The notes under the pieces were generated by a model. That model was not told where the DNA came from. It was given only the letters and a program-made list of their open reading frames with translations, and did not search any database. Below, piece after piece: positions 1 through 12,603 of a stretch of DNA of 64,000 nucleotides; positions within the stretch are counted from its first letter, which is position 1, and the number at the start of each line of letters is the position of its first letter. Origin of the DNA: Hydractinia symbiolongicarpus (lineage: Eukaryota > Cnidaria > Hydrozoa > Anthoathecata > Hydractiniidae); assembly GCF_029227915.1 (NCBI RefSeq), contig NC_079882.1:22881001-22945000 (forward strand), written 5' to 3'. A program made the translations under genes and the position numbers.

Positions 1-899
1 TACATAAGATTTGTTTGCATTTGTGTGCAAGAAAGTGAGTGCGAAGGAATGATATTGTTGAACCGTGACATAAAAATAAAATGGTTTGTGAAGTAAGAAT
101 GATGTGATGGTTATTTTACTGAACCAAAAGATAAAGTTTTTTTTGAAAATGAGAATGTAAAAGAAAAGCGATAATATATATATATATTTTTTGAAATATA
201 TTGTTTATTTTTTAAAAAGGGAAAATTTTTCTAAAAAGGAAATTTATATCATTCAAAAATCGTTACTGCATATCTCGTAGCTACCTTGGAAAAACCCGTT
301 TCTTTCCACACAGCACACACATTCAATATTGGTTTTCATTGCTCTACAATTTCCATATTCACACCAATTTGTATTACCCTTGCGTGGCTCTGCGACAGTA
401 GAAGACACCTCGTCTATCATTACAATTTGTCAGGGTGTGGGCGGTATTCGCCCGCCACCAAGACTGAATAAGGTTAACTTTCTTTTACATACCCAGCAGA
501 CTTTTTTTTTCATTTATTTCCCAATTAGTGAAATTTACAGTGGTTTTTAAAAAAACTAATTTAAATCGACTAAAAAGAATATATCGTATATTAAAGGCTC
601 AACAAAAACTTAGCACTGGGTTACATATTGTGCGTGAGTAAACAGTACCCTTCCAAGACCGTATGGAACGATGAAACTGCAAAATGAAGGAGAATTTGTG
701 ACGGAAGATGGGACATAAAACCATTAGATTATAAACGAATCATCCTTCTCTGACGGTAAGTGTGGGATATTTTATCCAAGTTGAGAATATGAAAGCCTCT
801 ATTTTGATTATATACTATGCTGTATTTGCTAAAATATTTTCTCATTTACATGAAATCGAATTCGATGAAGAATTAGTCATTTGATACTATTAGCGTTGT
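1..899. other. no gene recognised
   Basis: AT-rich DNA with only short chance reading frames. It may include the left part of element A, whose left terminus I could not find inside the window. No RNA gene or clear repeat is seen. Confidence 0.4.
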
Positions 900-965
900 G
901 GTTTTCAATACAAAGAAGTAAATTCTTTTACACTTGAGAAGCGCCATGCGTATTTCATCAGTATA

Positions 966-1853
966 AGTACGCTCATGCGTAAGCTCAAATCATATGGATT
1001 ACAAAGACCTCATTCCTCACAAAATAACAAATACACACACTTAGCTAATCGATTAAAGGAAATTGCGAGTGGTGCCGGGTCATTTGGAGGCTATCGAACA
1101 GTGTGGCATACTCTGCAATTAGAAGGTTCGCATGTTAAAAAAAATTGTTGCCATTATTTTAAAAGTTGTAGGTCCTCAAGGAACTGATTTAGGAAAGTTA
1201 GGCGGTTAAAAAGAAGAAAATATATCAGCCCTGATATATATTACATAGGGTAATTATGGTCCAAACTATGCCTGGTATATTGACGGGAATGACAAAGCAA
1301 AGGCCTGGGGATTCTCAGTACATGGAGCCATTGACGAATTCAGTAGAAAGACAGCCCTTAAGCGCATAGGTATGTTCTGTCACCAAGATATCAAAGAATA
1401 CAATGCTGGTGGTCTTACCAAAACTAGAATTATATGGTGGCGTAACTTTTTCAATGATCTAGAGTCTGAGGGTACATCGCATTAAACTGACGAACTAAAC
1501 AAGGAATGCTTATGGCATTTTTTCTCTGATATTATACAGCAAGAACTCCACGACGTGACATTGGAACACACACTATCCGCAAATCAAGATTTGATTGTGT
1601 CTCAGGTCGGCCACACTCGATTTTATATATACCTGAAAGTTAAGGTGGCAAAGAAATAAAACTTAAAGTAGAAGAAAAAAAATTTTGAACGCAATGGAGC
1701 AAGGAAATGACTCCGAAGATGAAAACGAATTTACTGAGTATTTCGATTATGTAACCACAGAGGTTAAAATCGATGCGACAAAAACTTGGGAAGATGTCTT
1801 GAGCGTTTACCACAAGGGAAATGAAAATATACACCAGATTTTGCTGATAACCT
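966..1853 (+). pseudogene. rve-type DDE integrase remnant (element A)
   Basis: Conceptual translation in shifting frames gives a helix-turn-helix-like N-terminal part near 975-1150 (LMRKLKSYGLQRP, then FGGYRTVWHTLQLEG). A catalytic core segment follows at about 1258-1350 (YIDGNDKAKAWGFSVHGAID), whose first Asp is codon 1282-1284. Further on are WWRNFFNDLESEG near 1437, a stretch equivalent to the C-terminal helices near 1500-1590, and an acidic tail near 1700-1853. The region around the second Asp and the catalytic Glu is missing. Stops and frameshifts (for example before 1258) make it a dead copy. The same order of blocks appears in element B, which supports the assignment. Confidence 0.75.
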
Positions 1854-2002
1854 AAATTTCTAACAAATGATATAAACTAACAAAAATTAAAAAATATCAC
1901 CAGAAGTATAAATATTTAATTAACTTTTAGAAATCTTTACTTTTGTATGTTTCTTTATAATGTTAAAAAAATGTTAACAAAAACAAGGTATATATCTAAA
2001 TA

Positions 2003-2640
2003 TCATGCCCTTGCAAATGACCGTCCTTTACAGAAACCTATGTACAGAGTTCTACGGAAACTTTCAGGAATTTTCATGTGAGCGACTGGAAAAGTTATTG
2101 ACCGACTGCATGAGTGAACAACAGCAAAACAAATCGAATGACCAACAAATTTAGAGAAACAGTCACGGTCAAAATATACTACGACTTTCAATTTTGTATA
2201 GTCAATATGTTTATGTTTTTGTCCAGTTAGCCAAAACATCATATTTGGAGAGGTTAAATCTGCTTCTTCAAACTCTTCTTCTCCAGCTTCTTCTTTCGCA
2301 TCTTCAATTCTGCTATCTTTCAAAGCAACTGCAACAGATACTGTCTCCATACGTTTTGTATCAATTTCATAGAGAAAATCCTCAAACATATCCATGATTG
2401 CTTCTTCAACTCGACGGTTAGTAGACTCCTGCTCCGGATATATTAGTCTCAATAATGTGGCAATATAGGTTCCATCCACATTTGTATACTCAGTGTTATC
2501 AATGTCCAAAAGGGTGCAAATAACTGTGGCGAAGCGTTTACATAAGTACTAACATCAAATATACCATCAAAGTGGTAAGTCTGAGTAAAAAAAGTGTAGT
2601 CATAAAACGCAAACCGAACACACATAAGAAACGCTACCAT
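2003..2640 (-). pseudogene. HECT-like E3 ligase C-terminal part (element A)
   Basis: An open frame of 168 codons (2509-2003) ends in a block with WLTGQKHKHIDYTKLKVVVY, then an SCSRSITFPV stretch and a short C-terminal tail. This resembles the C-terminal lobe of the HECT-like domains found in animal G2/M-specific-E3-type proteins. The Cys before SRSITFPV sits where the HECT catalytic Cys would be. An acidic linker precedes it. Another frame (2640-2449) continues upstream, so at least one frameshift is present. It lies opposite to, and converges with, the integrase of element A. Element B keeps the complementary N-terminal part. Function inside a transposon is unknown to me. Confidence 0.6.
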
Positions 2641-2699
2641 TTTGGGGATACCATAATACGAAGCTATTTGGAAAGTAATGATATATGGCGAGCCGAAAC

Positions 2700-2838
2700 C
2701 TCTAAATAAAAACTTTAATTTGCCGCAGAGTTTTTAATTTGCCGTGGCAAAAGTTTAATTTGCCGCAAATCTTTAATTTGCCGTAAAATCTTTAATTTGT
2801 CGTGGTGAAATTTTAATTTGCCGTGCCGGGCCACCGTA
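2700..2838. repeat. subterminal TTTAATTTGCCG repeats and right end of element A
   Basis: Six near-copies of TTTAATTTGCCG lie between about 2709 and 2824, just inside the terminal GGGCCACCGTA. Clustered subterminal repeats next to a terminus usually act as transposase-binding sites. Element B has an analogous but different cluster at 24898-25048. Confidence 0.7.
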
Positions 2839-5800
2839 CTAAGTAGATATTTGTAATCCCTGTTAAATTTGCAAAAAAAATGATATATAACACTGTATAG
2901 TTTATTTTTATTTCAATTTTTAATTTTTAACGGATGACAATAGATTAGTGACGTGAAAATGTACCTAAAATGAGTAATTGACATAATGTTGTATTTATTT
3001 GCTTCTACATTGCGTAACAATAACTAATATATTGAAATGAAGTTATTCTTTGAAGATCATTTATATCCAATCATGTCCATTTAACAATAAAACTTAGCGT
3101 TGAAAAGATGCTAAACATGGAAGAAACTCGTTTCGTTTGAAAAGATACCTTGCAAAATAGATAAAATATTAAACGAATCTCTTTCTGAACATAACTTAAA
3201 TAAAAGTACAAAGAATCTTTTAAAATAAATTGTTCAGTTAAGAAACTGTCTGGCTAGTTTTTCGCAGTGAAATATGGAGGCAAATTAAACTGTATTAATT
3301 AAAAAGCGTTTCTAGCAAGCTATCTTGCTAACACTCGCAACACATGCAACGAATGAAGAAATATATACAGGTACCGACTAAGAGAAAATACCGTATTTGT
3401 CACTTGTTTTTGTCTTGATTAACGACATTACACCTACAATTCAGCAGATTTCTAATAAACATCATCATTTAAATAACCGTGTTCTCTCTCTTTGCTGCCC
3501 TAGGCGTTCAATTAATTTTCGAAATTTTAGGGCGGACGTTTACTTAAAATATCGTATATTAAAAATCACCCTCATCCTTGTCTTGATCTGTTATGTTGAA
3601 TTCAATATTCTTCGATAACAGTGTCCTTTGCAAATGGGTCCTCATCAATGGTCTGGTCGTTCATAGCTCTAAGTAATTTTTTCGTTTTTGTAAGCATTTT
3701 ACCAAACTTTGTAAAATAAAAACCAATCCTTTGTTATCATGAAAGACAGCTTTTCTTTTCAATCAATAACACTTGATGCGGATTCTAAAAGAAAATTAAC
3801 TGCGTATTAAAAAACTAATTTTAAAGAAATTTAATAACCCGTGGCCTTTATTTTTTATAGTTTAAAACGCTGATCAGAAAAATGTAAAAGGTCATACGCT
3901 TCAAACGAACGGCCCGAGAGATATAGTTGTTTGACGATGACGATAATTTAAAATTGCCTAGGTTATGAAATTTACACAATTTTGCTCCCAGGATTTCGTT
4001 AGTTACCCAAGCGGTGTAAAAATCGTTGTTTACAAATAGAAGTTTCCAATTTAACGACACAACTTATTTTGAAAATTTTAATTCTTGTTTCGTTTTCTTG
4101 TAAATTCTTAGTTAATTATTGTAAAGAAGACCGTATGTAAAAAAGACTGGTATTTTCTGTGTGGTTTAACTAGAAATTTAACTAAGGAACAACAAGTTGC
4201 CACCACAATTCTCCAGTTTTTGACAACAGACTGATAACTCGAAGTCTGCATCTTCGTCAACTTTGTACCCGATATTAATTATTCCTTCAAATCTGTTATA
4301 GTGGAAGGAGATGAAATCTCAAGGACAGTCAGTAGCTTCTTAATCATAGACACAGCAACAAGATTACTGCTCTGGGTTAGCAGGAACCAGCATAGCAACG
4401 TAGAGACACGTTTGGAACCTCTTCAATTGTTTCTTTGCGTGCGTTGGCGGCCGTTTTTTCTAAATAATAATGAAGAAGCCTTTTCACAAAAATGAGAAGA
4501 AATTCTCATTGATGATTTATAAATATTTGTTCTGAAAAAATTGCTTACCACGCATTTAAAAGGTACAGAAAGTATTTGGCTTCTAATCACGGTTCCTCGT
4601 CTCAGTGAAATTAAACACATCTCATAAAAAATTTGCTGAAATAAAATAATATAAGGATTTGATAATGATTGTAGCAGACAAAACTTGATATAACACTATG
4701 AAACGCCTCCCGAAAAAATTGAAATTAAAGTATCTGATTTTTTATTTACTTTTTTCAATTTTATAAGTAGTTGCATCCTTTTTAATTACATCGATTCAGT
4801 TGATTTGCGACATGCAGATGACCTAAGAAAAACATAGACATGTTTCTGGTGAATTGAGGAATCTCTTGAAAGTACAAAATTCATGAATTTCTGGAAAAAT
4901 TAATAATGGCCCTGTTGGCCATTGTTAATAACGCTACACCAGCGTCTTTACCGACCTAAAAGTCTTAGACTTAATACACCTTTCCCAAATTTCATAAGTT
5001 ATAATAATTTTGGCGCGATCCAAAATTTTAAAATGGTTCTATGCTCTTCAAATAAGGAAATTCAGATAGAATAACAAATTATCAAGAGAAAAAAAAAGTT
5101 TTTAGAGCAATATAATATTCTGGTTAAATTTTATATATATTTGGAGAAAACAATTATTTTGAAAGCGAGGCTAATCTTGGAAAGCGCGGCTATATAAAGG
5201 TTTTGACCGTAACTTTCAACTCAGAATTGAAGCACTTACGAACAGAAATATTTACGAAATTAGGTAATTTGTTCTAACGTTTTGCTAAGGAACTTTGGGA
5301 TAAGAATCGTTTTTAGCATCAAACTCTTTAATTGAGTTTGGCATAATTAGGAAATTCGGGAAAGGTCTATTCTGTTAAGTACAATACCGGGATGACAAGA
5401 GTGTTATTAACCTCCCACCCAACACCCTTACCGTTCCATATTACTTTTAAACAAAATACTAGTGTTATAAAATAAATTAGCCAGAGAACCTCGTGTCAAA
5501 ACCCTGAATAAAAAAAAATTAAAAATTATTGTACATGATACCCGAATGTTTTGTTTTCTGCTTGTACATGTAGCTATTTTAAAAATTAATACAATGAATT
5601 TCAAATCGAACATTTTCCTTCTTTATTAAAACCTGGATATTACAACTTTGTCACAAGAAAATCTTCAAAAAATAATCCTGATTTCTACAAATCGAAACAA
5701 ATAGCTATCCGTTAACAAATACAATATAAACTGTTTTATCCATCTTTTCTAAGAAATTCTACCCTCGATCAGCATATTGACCTCGCAAGCTCCGTCTATA

Positions 5801-6535
5801 CTTTTGACCTCGGGTAGTATTTCTCGGAATAGATAAGCAAAACAGTTAATATTGTATTAATATAACAACTGCGCAATCCAAGAAACTGTGTCAAAAAATG
5901 CAGGTACCTAACTAAAAAGCCAAAGTTAAAAAAATAATAGTTTTTTAACATTGGCTTTCTGAGGTTGTTAGGTTTAACATTGGCTTTTTAAGGTTCTCTA
6001 TCCATACTACGCCAGCCCATGTACAGAAGACATTTAAATGTATATAATAAAGAGTTGTGTTAACATAGATTCAAAAATTTAAAGAATTTCCATCTAACCT
6101 AAGAGGTTTAACCCTATTATACCTGGGGTGGGGCACAAATTTCCCGCGGCAATTTCAATTGGACATATCTTTTTTGTGCATTGAATGTCGAAATTTGGTG
6201 AATTTTTTTAACTATTATTCTATATTCCGGGAAAAAAATTGTTTTCAGTTTTGTTGCGTTGTTTTGTTCTAAATTAGTTTTATATGTGCTAATGAATGTT
6301 TTGATGTTACCAAAGATACATACCACAACACGTATATAATGTAGACCATTACCTTAGCATACGTGGTTCAGGTTCTAGGGTTACAAGGGACAAGAAAGGT
6401 CAGGTATAATAGGGTTAAATTGATTTTTCAACTTGTCAAGTTTACTTTTCAGTTCTTTAATGTTATAAGTGCTAGTCTATAATACGGAAAGACTCCAAAT
6501 GAGCACACGTGAGTATAATCTGTTCATCCACCAGT

Positions 6536-6588
6536 CTAATTTTACGATCTTAAGTCCGCGGGCCGTGGACTTAAAATCGTAAAGTTAG
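6536..6588. repeat. 22-bp inverted repeat (stem-loop)
   Basis: Arms 6536-6557 and 6567-6588 match at 20 of 22 positions around a 9-nt GC-rich loop (GCGGGCCGT). It is probably a MITE core or a chance hairpin, and no gene lies nearby. Confidence 0.7.
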
Positions 6589-9500
6589 GGATAAAAAGCC
6601 AAATTTGCGCTAAAAAACTGATTAGTCTTTTTCTTCCTTTTTAGACTTTTTGAAATCAAGAAAGTGACACATTACAGTGCTGTTCATAAAGGTAAACAAA
6701 ATACCTAATCAGTCTATATTAATTTTGCAGACAATAGGTTTCTTTAACTATTTTACTATCACTATTTATTCACTTATTTAATATCACGATCTTTTGTTTA
6801 AAATCAAAATAAGACAGATTAAAGTTATATAGATGTTTATTAAAGATAGCGCTCTCTGATAGTTTTATACTCAAGAAGGTTTAAGTAAAATTTGTTCTCT
6901 TTATCAATACGAATTTGCTATTAGTTTTGCAGCTGTTACATCTTGTCGTGTATAAACACAGGTGCGTTTAGTCTCAAGATTTTGTTGTATTTTTAGTGCA
7001 TTGCATTATACTTATTGACCAAACATAATTAAACCGGACAGCTAATTTAAATTTCGGTGCCACATGTGATTGCATTGTTGTTTTGTATTAGAGTGGCACA
7101 TATTGGACTTTTTTATCTTTCACAGATAAAGATCATACTTGCATTCGTGGCAAAATATGATTACGCTGTGGCAGCAATTTCAAGGGGAAAATACCAGTAC
7201 TTTGATAGGTACCGGTATTTTCCAGTACCTATCAAGTTACTGAAAATTGGGATAACCTATTGGGTTTTTTCACGCTATTCTGATTAAACGTTTGTAATAT
7301 AATGGTTAAAACATTTTGGTCCCTGCACATAACCACGGATATGTATCAACCTCGTCGTCTGGGGCTTTGTTTTTGTGACATTAAGACCGGTGGGTGCAGG
7401 TGGTGAGTTCTGTAATGCGGTTGGTTTACATCCATAACATAGATAATTCATTCAGACGTCATAAGGTATGTAGGGACTTACTATAGGAAGGCCGATTTTG
7501 TTACAAAAGTATTAAAACAGAAGAGGTTTCTTGACTATGGGAAAGGTTAAAAAATATTGACCAAAAAACGGTGAGACGAACATTAAATATTTTTATGGAA
7601 GATGTTATTTGGGCCATTTTCCATTGTTCACCTTTTAAATAAAATAAAGGTTTTTTTAAAGCTTTGTAGAATAAGTGGTTGAGAAAAGACTAGCTAGCTA
7701 GCTATCTTGTTAACATGTATGTACATAGGGAGGCGCAAAAAGCTATTACTAAATAAAAATAAATCTTATTTTCAATGACTACTTAACAAGAAGTGTAAAA
7801 ACTTTTTTTGCTCTGTTTTTTAAATAACACCAAGCTTGTGCAAGATTTGGCTACAAAAGTTAAAGCTAGCTAGAAAAAAGTCACGTTTCTAAACAAAATT
7901 CGGGCCTAAAACCGCCACAAAAGAAATTTACTGCTAAAATGAAATACTCCACAACACATATTTTTCTGCTATGAATAATTAATGAGTTTATCTTGTTGTT
8001 ACAGTTTCTGCAACTAGTGAAAGCAATTTGATCGAGTCCTTCACACGTGACAAAGACGATGTCTTTTGGTTGTTTGTGTTCTTCCACGCTCGACTTTAGG
8101 ATTTATTTTTCAAACCAACTTATTATTTGTTCACCCTGAAACTATATTTTATGGTAATTAAATCTTTTAAGAAGCATTATTTATCAATTAACAACAAAAT
8201 GTGGTAGCGTGTGTTTATATAAAGCTGATTTTGTTCGGATATATTGATACAAGACAACCTAGCTCAATTTAGCTGGCTATCTTTTATATTTTGCAAGTCT
8301 AGTACCTCTTTGTGAAAGTGTAACTCTTAGCTTGTGACATGTATCTATGTTCAATATTTAAACAAAACTAAAGCTAGCTTAAATAGCTAGATAGCTAAGT
8401 ATAAAATATTTTTTCAATGTTACTACCTTAAAAATGTTGGCTGAGTAAGTTTTTTTAAGCAACCCAGTTGCAAATATTAGGTTTAAAATTGGTTCAGAAT
8501 TAACATAATCCTTAGCAACCTACGATATGATACCTTCATTTCCCTCAGCTAGCAACTCGCACAGTTAAACTATGGTTTCCTAGGAGCAATATATACTCCG
8601 TTTCAACAGCAATGATGTGTGATCCGAAGGGTCAAGGTCTGGTTCATATTTCCTGAAATCTGTTGGTAAAATAAAGGTGCTAGGCTAGAAACAATTAGCT
8701 AAGAAACTTGTATTCAGAAAAACCTTAGTTATTTAATGTTTGACCCAAGAGAGAGATTAATCTACTATTACTTAAATGTGTTACATATTGTATAGCAATA
8801 GCCATTTAATGTATATGTAGCACCCAAATAAATAATTTTTTTGCCACTTTCCACGTCTTGTAACCCATCGTAACAAATCTAGTACCACACACCCCCCTTT
8901 TTTACATAATATCTCAAATTTTGAAACCTTGCCTATGTATTTCCACATTCATTCCATACCAAAAGCAAACTAGTGCTCTAATATGAGAAAATGATATAAC
9001 AGGGCCATATATTTGGCACACAAGATGACAGTTTTGATACTTTTGTGTAATTCCAGAGGCAAGAAACAAATTCAAGATATAGATCGTACACTAAAATAAC
9101 TAAAAAAAGTTCTACTTGTGACTGGTGTGGCTAAAATTTGCACAAGTGTGACGTTTTTGCTTGCTAAGCGGGCACATGAGTTATTTATAATTGGAAGACA
9201 CATTTAGCTGGTCTGACTAGAAATATAATTGTGGAATACCACTTGTTTTTTAAAGTAGAAAAATAAATAAAAAATAAGATTTTCTTATATAGTATTGGCT
9301 TTTTATGCCTGCCTATGTACACGTTAGCAAAATCTTTTGTTTTTCTTATCCGGTTAAACTGCCTAATTAATGGTTTTTACTGAGCCTAAAGAAAAACCTT
9401 ATTATCATTTACAATGTCAACAATGGAAATCTGCCAAAATAGCATCTTTTATAAAAGTACTTACTGTTTAGCTCAACCTTTTCTGGTCAATTTTTTTGGA

Positions 9501-11040
9501 CATTTCTCAAAATCTTTTGTTTTTGTAACAAAATCCGCCATCTTTATAACAAAATGTTACATTTATTATGACGCGCGAATTAATAAATCATCTATTTCGA
9601 ATGTAAATCATTTGCATTACAGAACTCATCAGCCTGTACCAGGGGTAATTTCGTTGCCCGCCTCCAATGTCAAAAAGGCAAAAAAGCCTGGAGACAAGGT
9701 TGGTTGGGGGGCAAAAATTCCCGACCCTTCCTTTCTTTACTTTAAACATTTGTTCGCCTGGCTTCTATCTATATGAATTTGATGTAGGAGAAAAAATTAA
9801 AAATGCACCCTCAACAGGTTGCCAGCTACGTCCATATTTCTAAGGTCCCTTATGCAAAAATTAAACATTAAATTTTTTTAGAATATTAGGCGCATTTTAC
9901 TATATGTGAACAATATACCAAATTTACATTTTATTGTGTGGTGCTTACGCCTTAATTAGGCCCTCACATATTATTTTGCGCCATGTGGGCGTAATTTACG
10001 ACCGTATTTTGCGGTGAATCACTTTTTATCTGTTTGGCACCACATATTTAGGTTAATTAACAGTTTTTAAAGACACCCTGTTACATAAGTGTTTGCCTAA
10101 ATAAAATTAAAACACAAATGTGTTAAATATTATATAGACACTGTTTTAAAATTTTTATAGTCAACATAGATAAAAAAGATAATAAAAAATATAGTCACTT
10201 CATTGCCTGACCTGTATTAAAAACAAAAGACTAAAAAGCCAATATTCTAGGCTCAGAAGAACAAAAATTCTGCAATGTGACCAAAAATAAAAAAATTTCC
10301 GCAATTTTATTTATTATATGTCAGTTATTTGTGCAAAATATTTTTCAAAATAAGCAAGTAGATCAAAAAATATAGCGTCAGGGCGTTTTTGGTCCCCTTC
10401 CCACGCAATCTTTGACTGGGTAACCAAGACCCCAACCTGAATAAGGTTAAGCAATAAACAATTTTTTAACCTGTTAGGTCAGAGATTAGATTTTTCATTC
10501 ATTCATTCATCATAATCAATATAATTTCAGGGTGAACAAATAATAACTTAGTTTAAAAATTTCTGAAGTCAAGCGTTTGAAAAACATAGACAACGAGAAG
10601 ACGTCGTTTTCGCCATGTGCATGTGAAGAAGGAGGACTCGATTAAATAGTTTTTACTAGCTGCAGAAAGTTTGACAGCGAGAAAACTCATTATTTACCTA
10701 TAGTAACCAATACACTGGTTATGAAAAGCCGCCTGTAACAGGAACTTGTTTAGCCGTCAAGTAATCGCCAGCGGCTGTGACATAAGCAAAAAACCCTAGG
10801 CACGAGAAAGGGATACCCACTGGAAAAACCTACAAAATTTTATCATATATTTAGATTACAATTATAAAAATTAGAGGTTTAGTTAAATTAGAGGTAGAGG
10901 AAATCAAAATTTGCAAATCAAGAATCAAAAATTTTAATCCATTTTTCATTTTTTGTAATCTGATTTAATGCATTTTGAATTTTAGAAAATTTAAAAATGT
11001 CTGTTATGTCATCACGTGATTAAGAGGCAAAATGTTCGAC

Positions 11041-11058
11041 AGAGAGAGAGAGAGAGAG
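11041..11058. repeat. (AG)n microsatellite
   Basis: Nine AG units in a row. Confidence 0.9.
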
Positions 11059-12307
11059 TGCATTTGCCTAAGTCACTTTATTCCACCCACTTCTAGTGTC
11101 GACACAAAATACGTTGAAATATTAACAACATTAAGAATACACCGATTATACATTTAAAAATTTACAGTAGTGAAATGTGCAAATTTCGTCCCCAAAAAGC
11201 CACTTACATCAATGGTCGCCGCCACTATCAAATAAAAGCCAACTTAGTTAGTACATACTATGTTGATTTATGATAACACACGGTGTCAACTCAGCAGGAC
11301 TTCCGCGGATGCACTCACTTCTTGGTATTCCAAGATTATCAGTAATCGCGAGGTTCGAGCGATGTAAAAAGGCAAGTTAAATTCCAGTAGAACAACATCA
11401 TCGAGGAAAAAATAATTTTTAACCATTTTACACTGTTTTTGTTTTGCTGTGCTATCACAAAGTCACGTCTAGCATATTAAACACCTTTTATTTTTCAAGA
11501 TGTTTTAATAGAAAAATAACACAAGAAAAATTTCATATTAAAATTGAATGCACGTTATACTTCGTGTGTTTACATTCTCGCTGATTTACGTCACACAAGT
11601 TAGTATTTTACTAAACAGTAAAGCCCTAATCGACACTGTCATGCCGGCGATGGTAAGGCTTCTTTGACTTTAAAAACCTCGAGAATCAATGCTATCAAAA
11701 TAAACACAGTTTATTTTCACATTATGATAAACATTTTAAGCACAACGTGTTACTAATCGGTTTTCTCCTTTAATGGCATAGTGAGTGATTATATCGAATG
11801 GGTTATGGATATCAAATACTCATCAGGAACTTTTCTGTCATATGCAGAAAAATTTAAGATGTTTTAGATGTTGCCATTGTCCCCAGTGCTCTTAAATCAT
11901 TTCATCGCCATTAACTTACTTTAGTCAATAAAGTCAAAATTCAACAGTTGGTTATGTAGCCGGACTTTGGTTAGCCTCTTCTCATGAATGCGTTTTCAAT
12001 ACAATCAGTCTGGGTATAATATTCCAGTTTGTAATAATAGCGGATCCTTAGAATTTTTCACATTTTTAAAAAAACTTTTTCATGTAATGTTTAGCGACTA
12101 TTCTGTACAATTTTCAAAACAGCTTTAATCGAAAGCGCTAGATTACAAAAAAGAACTTGATATTTTATTGCAAAAAAATATTTATTTGAAGTTAAAAACA
12201 ATAATAAAGTCATTACGGTGTGCTCTGTTCGTGTTGATAATAGCTCTCTCTTTTCAACTTTCTTTCTTGTTCTTTGACGATATAAAAGTTATTGTGTAAA
12301 ACTTGAA

Positions 12308-12363
12308 GTAAACTATAACAATTAAGTTTCAAATAAGTTTGAAACTTAATTGTTATAGTTTAC
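12308..12363. repeat. perfect 26-bp hairpin upstream of the RPTP gene
   Basis: Arms 12308-12333 and 12338-12363 are exact reverse complements around the loop TAAG. The structure lies 177 bp before the start codon of the RPTP gene, in its presumed promoter or 5' UTR. The flanks on both sides share the string AACTTGAAGTAA (12300 and 12379), which suggests a small insertion or local inverted duplication. Confidence 0.9.
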
Positions 12364-12539
12364 CTCCAAAAAAGGATTAACTTGAAGTAAGTAGTATGGA
12401 GTATTAGCCAATAGCCAATATCTACGAAAGAAAGAAGTGCAGGAACAAAGATTTTAACTGACTGGTGTCTAACAAATATTTTAAAAAGTTAGCTAGCTGT
12501 CTCAATATTATTTATTTTTCATTCTAGAAAAAGATTAAC

Positions 12540-12603
12540 ATGATGACTTGTATTGTTTTCAGCATTTTTTTGTATTGGCATCATCTCGTATCTGTAGTAA
12601 ATG
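12540..12603 (+). CDS. RPTP exon 1: start codon and signal peptide
   Basis: The exon encodes two Met followed by a hydrophobic stretch (TCIVFSIFLYWHHLVSVV), a typical secretory signal. It ends in phase 1 at the donor G|GTAAGT, and the next exon starts with Cys, as discoidin domains do. Either of the two adjacent ATGs (12540, 12543) could be used. Confidence 0.85.

Larger units (their letters stand above)
900..2838 (+). mobile_element. element A: decayed IS3EU-like DNA transposon
   Basis: The unit holds an rve-type integrase remnant on + and a HECT-like remnant on -, arranged tail to tail. Its right terminus reads GGGCCACCGTA, ending at 2838. That matches the right terminus of element B (22995-25096), which has the same two genes in the same convergent arrangement. 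The left terminus is not visible, so the start given is only where similarity begins, and no target duplication can be checked. The family name rests on memory of IS3EU (DDE integrase, TA-rich termini, 6-bp target duplications), supported by the 6-bp duplication of element B. Confidence 0.7.
2839..12307. other. intergenic, no gene recognised
   Basis: About 9.5 kb of AT-rich DNA upstream of the RPTP gene. The open frames are all short and show no domain I recognise, including a 120-codon frame at 9414-9776. Visible structures are listed separately (hairpin at 6536, AG repeat at 11041). Short GCTAGCTA stretches occur near 7691 and 7865. Confidence 0.5.

Noticed and set aside
7170-7260. Imperfect inverted repeat around GGTACCGG near 7.2 kb
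   Set aside because: The arms are interrupted and short, with no flanking duplication; chance or a very old repeat.
9414-9776. 120-codon open frame on + as a host gene
   Set aside because: Low-complexity, AT-driven composition, no domain, no exon partners and no supporting context.
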